NCBI GenBank assembly: GCA_003242525.1
Contig: QGUU01000202.1
Location: forward strand, 1 to 5,445
Length of the DNA: 5,445 nt
Direction: 5' to 3'
Origin: Pseudomonadota bacterium
GTDB taxonomy: Bacteria > Pseudomonadota > Alphaproteobacteria > Rhizobiales > Rhizobiaceae
Every line of letters begins with the position of its first letter. Positions within the stretch are counted from its first letter, which is position 1. Shown here piece by piece: positions 1 through 5,390 of the stretch. The notes under the pieces are model-generated. The model saw only the letters and a program-made list of their open reading frames with translations. It searched no databases and was not told where the DNA came from. The translations under genes were made by a program, and so were the position numbers.

Positions 1-844
1 TGATGTAGCCGCCGTCCTCGCGCTTGTCGATGACAAGGCAGCCGGGAGCTTCGCGCAGGATTTCCCGTGCTTCATCGGCGGTAATCGGCTTCTCGAATTC
101 GACGTTCACCGCTTCGGAGTGGCCGACGAAGACCGGAACGCGCACGCAGGTGGCGGTGAGCTTGATTTTCGGATCAAGCATCTTCTTGGTCTCGGCCAGC
201 ATCTTCCATTCTTCCTTGGTCGAGCCGTCTTCCATGAAGACGTCGATGTGCGGAATGACGTTGAAGGCGATGCGCTTGGTGAACTTCTTCATCTCGACCG
301 GATCGGCAACAAACACGGCCCTCGTCTGGGTAAAGAGCTCGTCCATGCCGTCCTTGCCCGCGCCGGAAACCGACTGGTAGGTGGAAACGACGATGCGCCT
401 GATGGTGGCCGCGTCGTGCAAAGGCTTCAGAGCCACCACCATCTGGGCAGTCGAGCAGTTGGGATTTGCAATGATGTTCTTCTTCGCAAAATTCGCAACC
501 GCATCCGGATTCACTTCCGGAACGATCAGCGGCACTTCGGGATCGTAGCGCCAGGCCGAGGAATTATCGATGACGACGCAGCCCTGCCGGCCGATCTTGG
601 GCGACCACTCCTTGGAGACGTTGCCGCCTGCCGACATCAGGGCAATGTCGGTGTCGGAGAAGTCATAGGTCTCGAGCGCGCGCACTTTCAGCGTCTTGTC
701 GCCATAGGACACTTCCGTGCCGATCGAGCGACGCGAAGCCAGCGCAACCACCTCATCGGCGGGAAAGCCGCGCTCTTCCAATATATTGAGCATCTCCCGG
801 CCCACATTGCCCGTGGCGCCGACTACCGCAACCTTGAAACCCAT
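1..844 (-). CDS. asd: Aspartate-semialdehyde dehydrogenase, 3'-truncated by window edge
   Basis: This cytosolic enzyme reduces beta-aspartyl phosphate to L-aspartate-4-semialdehyde with NADPH, the branch point to lysine/diaminopimelate, threonine and methionine. The visible part is 281 residues. It opens with a Rossmann NADP-binding motif (VAVVGATGNVG, residues 5-15), then SAGGNVSKEW (71-80) and the IDNSSAWR stretch (92-99). The catalytic cysteine is C130 in NPNCSTAQ, and SVSGAGKDG (158-166) follows. The probable catalytic histidine is H242 in VPVFVGHSEAV. The family is usually about 340 residues, so roughly 60 C-terminal residues lie beyond base 1. The ATG start is supported by GGAG at 855-852, 7 nt upstream, and by the Rossmann motif beginning almost at once. 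It lies 113 nt after a possible 44-codon gene and may share that gene's promoter at 1144-1117. Nothing looks broken. Identification is very secure. Confidence 0.96.
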   Translation of the reverse strand, partial: MGFKVAVVGATGNVGREMLNILEERGFPADEVVALASRRSIGTEVSYGDKTLKVRALETYDFSDTDIALMSAGGNVSKEWSPKIGRQGCVVIDNSSAWRYDPEVPLIVPEVNPDAVANFAKKNIIANPNCSTAQMVVALKPLHDAATIRRIVVSTYQSVSGAGKDGMDELFTQTRAVFVADPVEMKKFTKRIAFNVIPHIDVFMEDGSTKEEWKMLAETKKMLDPKIKLTATCVRVPVFVGHSEAVNVEFEKPITADEAREILREAPGCLVIDKREDGGYI

Positions 845-887
845 GGCGAATCTCCGTTTCGCTCTCCGCTTTGCTTCGCTTGCAAGA

Positions 888-957
888 ACCCGCCGGCCAT
901 CGCGGGTCCCGCCTCCCTCAAGCCGAGCCGGGGAGAGGGCGGAGCGGCCAAGGGAGG
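888..957. repeat. GC-rich block of nested inverted repeats upstream of asd
   Basis: Two perfect inverted repeats lie in tandem. ACCCGC (888-893) pairs with GCGGGT (902-907) across 8 nt, and CCTCCCT (912-918) pairs with AGGGAGG (951-957) across 32 nt. The interior is purine-rich on one strand (GGGGAGAGGGCGGAG). I see no credible gene here. The composition recalls short palindromic intergenic elements dispersed in rhizobial chromosomes, but membership of any family is inference. In the asd direction it would sit in the 5' leader or the spacer after the small gene. There is no T-run, so a standard terminator is unlikely. Confidence 0.35.
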
Positions 958-1092
958 TCAGACCGTGGTGGCGGTCGTTTTCTTGGCCGTCGTTTTGGTC
1001 GAAATCAGGGATGCGCGCGCCCGTCCGCCGGGCAGGGTCGAACCATGACCGGTAAAATCGAAGGCGAAAAAGGCCATCAGAAGGCCGCGCAT
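958..1092 (-). CDS. Possible 44-residue protein between leuB and asd
   Basis: This is a short unrecognised open frame. The ATG at 1092 follows AGGA (1105-1102) by 9 nt; an in-frame ATG at 1101 would add three residues but touches that AGGA, so 1092 is preferred. The N-terminus is hydrophobic (MRGLLMAFFAFDF), followed by a glycine/arginine-rich middle and a Thr/Lys-rich, low-complexity tail (STKTTAKKTTATTV). It could be a tiny membrane-associated protein or a leader peptide. It has no Leu or Lys codon run of the kind used for attenuation, apart from scattered lysines near the end. It sits 18 nt below the predicted transcription start of the promoter at 1144-1117. No homology could be tested, so it may be a chance frame; promoter, ribosome-binding site and start line up well. 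Confidence 0.45.
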   Translation of the reverse strand: MRGLLMAFFAFDFTGHGSTLPGGRARASLISTKTTAKKTTATTV

Positions 1093-1116
1093 TGAAAACA
1101 TTCCTGTTCGGCGCGG

Positions 1117-1144
1117 CTTTTACGCGGTTTGGCGAAAGAGTCAA
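1117..1144 (-). promoter_or_regulatory. Predicted sigma70-type promoter for small ORF and asd
   Basis: On the minus strand, TTGACT (1144-1139, 5 of 6 matches to the -35 consensus) is followed after 16 nt by TAAAAG (1122-1117, 4 of 6 matches to the -10 consensus). Transcription would begin near 1110, giving an 18-nt leader before the ATG at 1092. It lies between leuB and asd, so asd could be transcribed independently of leuB. This is a consensus match only. Confidence 0.5.
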
Positions 1145-1153
1145 CGCGTCATC

Positions 1154-1184
1154 GAGTCTCCCTGGGATCGGACCAGGGGATCTC
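1154..1184 (-). other. Hairpin 30 nt after leuB stop, possible weak terminator
   Basis: In the minus-strand RNA, GAGATCCCCTGG (1184-1173) can pair with CCAGGGAGACTC (1165-1154) across a 7-nt loop. The stem has a perfect 6-bp core and 3 outer base pairs, separated by three positions that are two mismatches and one G-U pair. It could end or stabilise leuB mRNA. No U-tract follows on either strand, so a canonical intrinsic terminator is not supported. Confidence 0.35.
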
Positions 1185-1213
1185 CTGAGCGGGTCCTGTA
1201 GCCGCTGCGGAGA

Positions 1214-2320
1214 TCAGGCGGCGAGGAACTTTTCGATTATGGCGTCACCCATCTCTGCCGTTCCGACTTCCTTCATGCCGGCCGACATGATGTCCCTGGT
1301 GCGGTAGCCCTCGTCGAGCACCGCCGCGATGGCCGCCTCCAGCCGATCGGCTTCCGCCACCATGCCAAAGGAATAGCGCAGGCACATGGCGAAGGAAGCG
1401 ATCATTGCAATGGGGTTGGCAATGCCCTTGCCGGCAATGTCGGGAGCGGAGCCGTGTACCGGCTCATAGAGGGCCTTGCGCTTGCCCGTCTTGGCATCGG
1501 GCGCGCCCAGGGAAGCCGAGGGCAGCATGCCGAGCGAGCCGGTCAGCATCGCGGCTACGTCGGAGAGCATGTCACCGAAGAGGTTGTCGGTGACGATAAC
1601 ATCGAATTGCTTGGGCCAGCGGACGAGCTGCATGCCGCCGGCGTCGGCCAGCATATGGTCGAGCTTGACGTCGCTGTATTTCGCCTTGTGTGTGGCCCTG
1701 ACCACTTCGTGCCAAAGCACGCCCGACTTCATGACGTTGCGCTTTTCCATCGAGGTGACATGGTTCTTCCGCGTCCGGGCCAGTTCGAAGGCGACGCCGG
1801 CAATGCGCTCGATCTCGAAAGTATCGTAGACCTGCGTGTCGATGCCGCGCTTCTGGCCGTTGCCGAGATCGATGATCTCCTTCGGCTCGCCGAAATAGAC
1901 TCCGCCGGTCAGTTCCCGAACGATCAATATGTCCAGGCCCTCAACCACTTCCTGCTTCAATGAGGAGGACGAGGCGAGCGCCGGGTAGCAGATGGCCGGG
2001 CGCAGGTTTGCAAACAGCTCCATGTCCTTGCGCAGGCGCAGGAGCCCGGCCTCGGGGCGCACCTCATAGGGTACCCCGTCCCATTTGGGTCCGCCCACAG
2101 CGCCAAACAGCACTGCATCGGCCGCCAGGGCCTTCTCCATATCCGCTTCCGAGATGGCCTGGCCATGTACGTCATAGGCGCATCCGCCGACCAAGCCCTC
2201 GTCGGTGACGAAGCCGGTGCCGAACTTTTCGTTCATGGCGGCGATCAGCTTCTTCACCTCGGCCATCGCCTCGGGGCCGATGCCGTCGCCGGGGAGGAGG
2301 AAGAGGTTCTTCGAAGCCAT
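1214..2320 (-). CDS. leuB: 3-Isopropylmalate dehydrogenase
   Basis: This NAD-dependent dehydrogenase oxidises and decarboxylates (2R,3S)-3-isopropylmalate to 2-oxoisocaproate, the last step before transamination to leucine. It is cytosolic and normally a homodimer. The 368 residues are the normal family length. [10 protein letters not shown] (8-17) opens the fold. By family analogy, substrate arginines are R97, R107 and R135, the catalytic pair is Y142 (in GGVYFGEP) and K193 (in MEKRNV), and the metal aspartates are D221, D250 and D254. The isocitrate/isopropylmalate dehydrogenase signature spans about 246-264 (NLFGDMLSD...GSLG). [14 protein letters not shown] (286-299) is the NAD-side loop. 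The ATG has AGGA at 2332-2329, 8 nt upstream. A 221-bp region with inverted repeats separates it from the preceding Rid-family gene, so it may have its own promoter. It reads close to the Brucella/rhizobial enzyme. Confidence 0.98.
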   Translation of the reverse strand: MASKNLFLLPGDGIGPEAMAEVKKLIAAMNEKFGTGFVTDEGLVGGCAYDVHGQAISEADMEKALAADAVLFGAVGGPKWDGVPYEVRPEAGLLRLRKDMELFANLRPAICYPALASSSSLKQEVVEGLDILIVRELTGGVYFGEPKEIIDLGNGQKRGIDTQVYDTFEIERIAGVAFELARTRKNHVTSMEKRNVMKSGVLWHEVVRATHKAKYSDVKLDHMLADAGGMQLVRWPKQFDVIVTDNLFGDMLSDVAAMLTGSLGMLPSASLGAPDAKTGKRKALYEPVHGSAPDIAGKGIANPIAMIASFAMCLRYSFGMVAEADRLEAAIAAVLDEGYRTRDIMSAGMKEVGTAEMGDAIIEKFLAA

Positions 2321-2385
2321 GAGAAGCGTCCTGAGATGATGCCGTGAATTCCGGTCTAGCTAAACGGCGAAAGGCCGGCGTGCAA

Positions 2386-2396
2386 GCCGAAACGGC
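2386..2396 (-). promoter_or_regulatory. 11-bp palindrome GCCGTTTCGGC upstream of leuB, also upstream of leuD
   Basis: GCCG-TTT-CGGC lies 65 nt before the leuB start codon. The identical 11-mer occurs 80 nt before the leuD start (4600-4590). It could be a DNA operator or a small RNA hairpin. Directly after it is TTGCAC and, 17 nt further, TAGCTA, a poor -35/-10 pair that I do not call as a promoter. The regulatory role is inference from the shared sequence and similar placement. Confidence 0.35.
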
Positions 2397-2412
2397 ATGG
2401 GCCGCTGATCCA

Positions 2413-2512
2413 GCACCTGCGGCAGTCCGGCAACGCACCGGAAGGTTGCGCGGACTCCCGAAAGGGCCTCGCACATGGAAGCGGTGTACGCCTACCGGTT
2501 CGTCGCAGGTGC
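2413..2512 (-). other. Long-range 9-bp inverted repeat in the leuB upstream region
   Basis: GCACCTGCG (2512-2504 on the minus strand) is the exact reverse complement of CGCAGGTGC (2421-2413), enclosing 82 nt. Smaller complementary pairs lie inside, for example GCAAC with GTTGC and CCC-TTTC-GGG. If transcribed together with leuB, it could fold as a closed multi-branch leader. The rest of the 221-bp gap (2321-2541) shows no convincing gene. Confidence 0.35.
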
Positions 2513-2513
2513 C

Positions 2514-2530
2514 GGTTGACCCGATCAACC
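2514..2530 (-). terminator. Short hairpin just after the Rid-family gene
   Basis: GGTTGA (2530-2525) pairs perfectly with TCAACC (2519-2514) around a 5-nt loop, beginning 11 nt after the stop codon at 2542. The position fits the end of a leuD-led operon. There is no T-run after it, so intrinsic termination would be weak; it may only protect the 3' end. Confidence 0.3.
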
Positions 2531-2541
2531 ACGCCTTCCTG

Positions 2542-2925
2542 TCAGGCGCTGCGCCTGAGCGCGGTCACCTCGATCTCGATCTTCATTTCAGGTTTGTTCA
2601 GGCCACATACGATCATCGTTGCCGCTGGCCTGATCTCGCCGAAATGCTCGCCGAGGATCGGGAAGACGATGTCCACGAAGGCCGCGTCGGTGATGTAATA
2701 GTGGGCACGCACCACGTCGGCCAATGAGAAGCCGGCTTCCTCAAGGGCATTTGCAATGGTCTTCAGCGCGTTCCGTGCCTGATCCTCCACCCGCTCCGGC
2801 ATGATCATCGTCGCGTAGTCATATCCGGTCGTGCCGGAGACGAAGCACCAGTCGCCCTGCACGACGGCACGCGAATAACCTGCTTCCTGCTCGAAGGGCG
2901 ACCCGGTGGAAATCAGTCGTCGCAC
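2542..2925 (-). CDS. RidA/YjgF-family protein lacking the catalytic arginine
   Basis: The 127 residues are typical of the Rid (YjgF/YER057c/UK114) family of trimeric cytosolic proteins. Recognisable parts are VSGTTGYD (29-36), the QARNALKTIANALEEAG helix (49-65), VVRAHYYITD (71-80) and the C-terminal family signature ending KIEIEVTA (115-122). Classical RidA deaminates 2-aminoacrylate and related imines using an Arg in the PxR(S/A) position. Here the ungapped alignment places A102 (in RPAATM) at that position, so enamine deaminase activity is doubtful; it fits the Rid subgroups that lack this arginine, whose function is mostly unknown. The start is GTG, with GGAG at 2936-2933 spaced 7 nt. The preceding gene stops only 4 nt upstream and its last codons overlap this ribosome-binding site, so translation is probably coupled. 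Confidence 0.9.
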   Translation of the reverse strand: MRRLISTGSPFEQEAGYSRAVVQGDWCFVSGTTGYDYATMIMPERVEDQARNALKTIANALEEAGFSLADVVRAHYYITDAAFVDIVFPILGEHFGEIRPAATMIVCGLNKPEMKIEIEVTALRRSA

Positions 2926-2929
2926 GGCG

Positions 2930-3862
2930 CTACTCCGGTTTCGCCAGGGCAGAGCGCATGATGTCGCGGATTTCTTCCGGCCAGCGCTTCAGTGCGGGCC
3001 AGGTGTCGATGCGCGTCTCGCCCTGATGGGCGAAGTAGACGGCCTTTCGCTTCGCATCCACCGCCATGAAGGAATCGGCGAGGCCGCAGGCATGCGGCGT
3101 GCAGCCGCTGCCGTAAACCATCCCGCTCGCGCTTATCTCCGGCGCGCCACTGACGCTGAGGCCGGTGACGACTTCTTCCAGTCTGTCGCCAAGCAGTTTG
3201 CTGCTGGCGTGCAAGACAGCCGCGTTGTGCATGGCATCGATCATGCTGTCCAATTCCGCCGCGTCGAGGTCTTCCCAGCCGGTTCCCGGCTCAGGCGAAA
3301 AATGCAGCTCTCCCGCGGTGGTAACGCCCGCATCCGGCGACCAGGTCAGCACCGGCGCCGTGCCTCCGGGCAGAACGTAAGGCAGGAAGACGATACGGTC
3401 ATCCGAGACGGCGGCCGGTGGCGCGCCGCAATCCTCGCCCACCTTCGCCGTCCTGATATCGCCGCCTTCCGGTTTCCAGATCAGCAGCGCGGCGGGGCCA
3501 CAGGCGTTGCCCCCGGGGCCGACATCGTAGATCGCGACCTTCACGCCGGCGACTTCGGCCACCCTTTGAAGCGAAACGAAATAGTCGCGTGCGATTTCCC
3601 GGCCGTCATAGGAGAGGATCTTGTCACCATATTCCTCAGGCTGGGTGACGGTCAGATACCCACCCTCGAAGGCCAGCGGCACCGGCAGGCCGTCATCCTG
3701 CCCGACGACATCCTGCGGCGCCGGCTCCGCATTCTCCTGCTCGCCTGCGTCAGGGTCCACGAGCATTGCGAGTGCCGCGGGCTGGCCGGCGTCTGCATCT
3801 GCCGGGCGGGGGGCAAGGGCGAACAGTGCGAGAGCAGCGGTTCCGACGAGCAGGGAGCGCAT
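2930..3862 (-). CDS. Secreted or periplasmic protein with Ivy-like C-x-P-H-x-C motif
   Basis: This 310-residue protein has a Sec-type signal peptide: MRS, a hydrophobic core LLVGTAALALFALA and a cleavage region near PADADA (20-25). A Glu/Asp/Pro-rich linker runs to about residue 60. The middle part (65-165) contains GGYLTV, SYDGREIARDY, a GGNACGPAALLIW stretch with C121, and EDCG with C145, which may form a disulphide. The C-terminal part (about 200-280) ends in YGSGCTPHACG, with C254, P256, H257 and C259, followed by a strand-like FMAVDAKRKAVYFA. C-x-P-H-x-C is the signature loop of the lysozyme inhibitor Ivy, so a periplasmic lysozyme-inhibitor role is possible, but overall similarity is not established. 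The start at 3862 is chosen over 3883 because GGAGG (3873-3869) lies 6 nt upstream. It begins 41 nt after leuD and couples into the Rid-family gene. Confidence 0.85.
   Translation of the reverse strand: MRSLLVGTAALALFALAPRPADADAGQPAALAMLVDPDAGEQENAEPAPQDVVGQDDGLPVPLAFEGGYLTVTQPEEYGDKILSYDGREIARDYFVSLQRVAEVAGVKVAIYDVGPGGNACGPAALLIWKPEGGDIRTAKVGEDCGAPPAAVSDDRIVFLPYVLPGGTAPVLTWSPDAGVTTAGELHFSPEPGTGWEDLDAAELDSMIDAMHNAAVLHASSKLLGDRLEEVVTGLSVSGAPEISASGMVYGSGCTPHACGLADSFMAVDAKRKAVYFAHQGETRIDTWPALKRWPEEIRDIMRSALAKPE
2933..2936 (-). promoter_or_regulatory. Ribosome-binding site fixing the GTG start of the Rid-family gene
   Basis: GGAG is followed by TAGCGCC and then GTG at 2925. It lies inside the last codons of the upstream secreted-protein gene, directly before that gene's TAG stop. 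This placement supports both the unusual GTG start and translational coupling. No ATG lies close by in frame. Confidence 0.75.
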
Positions 3863-3863
3863 G

Positions 3864-3879
3864 GAAAACCTCCGTTTTC
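3864..3879 (-). promoter_or_regulatory. Ribosome-binding site displayed in a perfect hairpin loop
   Basis: GAAAAC (3879-3874) pairs perfectly with GTTTTC (3869-3864), leaving GGAG (3873-3870) as the tetraloop. This GGAG is the core of the Shine-Dalgarno sequence for the secreted protein starting at 3862. It decides the start at 3862 over 3883. The A/U-rich stem ends one base before the ATG, so it could modulate ribosome access. The function is inference. Confidence 0.5.
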
Positions 3880-3903
3880 GCACCGGCGTCCGGCAGGAGG
3901 GTG

Positions 3904-4509
3904 TCAGGCCCAGGGGCGGGTCATCGCGTTTTTCTGTTCGAACGCCGCGATGGCGTCGACCTTCTCCATCGTCAGGGCGATGTCATCAAGGCCGTTGAGC
4001 AGGCAATGGCGCTTGAAATCGTCAAGGTCGAACTTGATCACGCCGCCATCGGGGCCGCGGATTTCCTTCGCCTCAAGATCAATGGTGAGAGTGGCGTTTG
4101 CGCCGCGCGAGGCATCGTCCAGCAGCTTCTCGAGATCTTCGGGGCTGACGGTGATCGGCAATATGCCGTTCTTGAAGCAGTTGTTGTAGAATATGTCGGC
4201 GAAGGAGGTGGAGATCACGCAGCGTATGCCAAAGTCGAGCAGCGCCCAGGGTGCATGCTCGCGCGACGAGCCGCAGCCGAAATTGTCGCCCGCGACGAGG
4301 ATCTGCGCGTTCCGATAGGCCGGCTTGTTCAGCACGAAGTCCGGGTTCTCGGAGCCGTCCTCGTTGTAGCGCATCTCGGCGAAAAGGCCCTTCCCGAGAC
4401 CGGTGCGCTTGATCGTCTTGAGGTAATCCTTGGGAATGATCATGTCGGTGTCGACATTGACGATCGGAAGCGGCGCGGCGACGCCGGTGAGTTTGGTGAA
4501 CTTTTCCAT
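3904..4509 (-). CDS. leuD: 3-Isopropylmalate dehydratase small subunit
   Basis: LeuD is the swivelling small subunit of isopropylmalate isomerase. With LeuC, which carries the Fe-S cluster, it converts 2-isopropylmalate to 3-isopropylmalate in leucine synthesis. The 201 residues are the normal length for bacterial LeuD. Markers in order are [11 protein letters not shown] (17-27), the specificity loop [11 protein letters not shown] (29-39), [17 protein letters not shown] (74-90), the family hallmark, and [16 protein letters not shown] (104-119). The ATG at 4509 is chosen because homology begins there; the frame stays open to 4704 but that extension resembles no LeuD. The ribosome-binding site is weak (GGA at 4519-4517). 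leuC is not adjacent within the window, and a MOSC gene occupies the upstream position. A secreted protein gene follows after 41 nt, probably in the same transcript. Confidence 0.98.
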   Translation of the reverse strand: MEKFTKLTGVAAPLPIVNVDTDMIIPKDYLKTIKRTGLGKGLFAEMRYNEDGSENPDFVLNKPAYRNAQILVAGDNFGCGSSREHAPWALLDFGIRCVISTSFADIFYNNCFKNGILPITVSPEDLEKLLDDASRGANATLTIDLEAKEIRGPDGGVIKFDLDDFKRHCLLNGLDDIALTMEKVDAIAAFEQKNAMTRPWA

Positions 4510-4520
4510 GACTTTGTCCG

Positions 4521-4600
4521 CGTTTCGGCTTTGGAGCGCCGTTGGTTTACACAAAGGCGCGCGCAAATGAAAGCGCCCGGCCCGGTCTCGCCGAAACGGC
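4521..4600 (-). promoter_or_regulatory. leuD leader with shared palindrome and competing inverted repeats
   Basis: GCCGTTTCGGC (4600-4590) is identical to the 11-mer upstream of leuB and can form a 4-bp hairpin by itself. Its CGTTTCGGC part (4598-4590) is also the exact reverse complement of GCCGAAACG (4529-4521), which lies beside the weak leuD ribosome-binding site. The two pairings exclude each other. A further GGCGC/GCGCC pair lies between. This fits a switchable leader or a paired operator, but no promoter can be placed with confidence in this 137-bp gap. Confidence 0.35.
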
Positions 4601-4646
4601 TCCGGTCGGCCGCGTCGCCTCAAACGAGCACAGGGAGTCTTCGGGT

Positions 4647-5390
4647 CTACAGAAAGCGCATCCGCGCGCCGGTTTCGATCCTGCCGGGCCTGTCCACCGT
4701 GCAATAGACGCCGATATTGTGACCGTTGTTGCGCACCAGGGTGCGCAAGATTTCCGCATCATGGTCGAATCCGTCCTGCGCGATGATGGTGAAGGCGCAG
4801 CGACGACACGGCTCGGAAATGGTCAGTTCAACTTCGCCAATGGCGATACGGCGGCCGATCCACTCCGTTTCGGGAAAATGTCCCTCCACTGGAGCCATAT
4901 CCACCAGCACGCTCGGGCGAAAGCGGCGGGGATGCGGATTGTCTTCCGGATGAAACGCCCTCCGCCGCGCCCGCGGTGCGGTGGGTAGAAGAGTGACCCG
5001 CGCCCTGCGGGTACGCCGCTCCCTCACGACTCCCGAATAGCCGGGCGGAGCGCCGTGGCTGAACGGCCTGAGCGCTACCGGAAAGCCGAGGAAATCGCTG
5101 AGTGCGCTGTCGCATTCTGCGGACGGAGCGGGCATCCAGTCGGAGCCCGGCAGTGCGATTTCCAGTTCGCCACTAGGCGTGAGGCGAGAGTGGGCCAGAG
5201 GCAACTTGTGCCATTTGGCCTCGCGGTCCGGCCGCGCCGGCTCGCCCGTCGCAGCCTCGACCAGCCCGAAGAGCCTGTCGCCCGCTACGCCGTCGGTATC
5301 AATCTCCAACGCGTTTCGTGGCTCTCCGCCGAAAGAGCTTGCTGGATATCGCCAGAGGCTTATGACGTTGCCGATTGGGTGGCCGGTCAT
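4647..5390 (-). CDS. MOSC-domain protein
   Basis: MOSC domains, named from molybdenum-cofactor sulfurase C-termini, occur in proteins that handle sulfur or molybdenum cofactor (YcbX and mARC types). The 247 residues begin with the N-terminal beta-barrel motif [16 protein letters not shown] (9-24) and [11 protein letters not shown] (34-44). The core follows: [10 protein letters not shown] (155-164), WIGRRIAIG (177-185), then EPCRRC (193-198) with C195 and C198 at the conserved cysteine site, and [17 protein letters not shown] (225-241). The segment between about 122 and 145 is unusually arginine-rich. I checked the other two frames there and found no better continuation, so I do not call a frameshift. 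The substrate is unknown. The ATG overlaps the previous gene's stop (ATGA) and AAGGA abuts it directly, suggesting coupled translation. leuD follows after 137 bp. Confidence 0.92.
   Translation of the reverse strand: MTGHPIGNVISLWRYPASSFGGEPRNALEIDTDGVAGDRLFGLVEAATGEPARPDREAKWHKLPLAHSRLTPSGELEIALPGSDWMPAPSAECDSALSDFLGFPVALRPFSHGAPPGYSGVVRERRTRRARVTLLPTAPRARRRAFHPEDNPHPRRFRPSVLVDMAPVEGHFPETEWIGRRIAIGEVELTISEPCRRCAFTIIAQDGFDHDAEILRTLVRNNGHNIGVYCTVDRPGRIETGARMRFL

Noticed and set aside
119..1048. 309-codon plus-strand open frame
   Set aside because: It is antisense to asd, which has full catalytic motifs on the minus strand, and it runs on through the non-coding gap. The translation shows no family features.
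1084..1117. Inverted repeat GCCGCGC/GCGCGGC flanking the small gene's ribosome-binding site
   Set aside because: The first arm overlaps the -10 element and lies above the predicted transcription start, so it would not be in that mRNA. On the plus strand it is followed by TTTT, but no plus-strand gene precedes it.
1141..1152. Mini-frame ATG-ACG-CGT-TGA after GGGAG, upstream of the asd promoter
   Set aside because: Three codons with a Shine-Dalgarno-like sequence arise easily by chance, and its stop overlaps the predicted -35 element.
2360..2476. 38-codon minus-strand frame before leuB as a leader peptide
   Set aside because: There is no ribosome-binding site before its ATG, and its few leucine codons are scattered, unlike a leucine attenuator peptide.
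2906..4189. 427-codon plus-strand open frame
   Set aside because: It spans antisense of three minus-strand genes, including the unmistakable leuD. High GC produces such open antisense frames.
4510..4704. N-terminal extension of LeuD to 4704
   Set aside because: The frame is open, but LeuD homology begins at 4509. The added residues are Arg/Pro-rich and partly overlap the MOSC 3' end.
3766..4707. 313-codon plus-strand open frame
   Set aside because: It is antisense to leuD and the start of the secreted-protein gene. No domain is recognisable.
4970..5035. Possible compensated frameshift in the arginine-rich part of the MOSC protein
   Set aside because: The other two frames give no family-like sequence there, and the frame used keeps a plausible strand (VTLLPTA) leading into RRFRPS.
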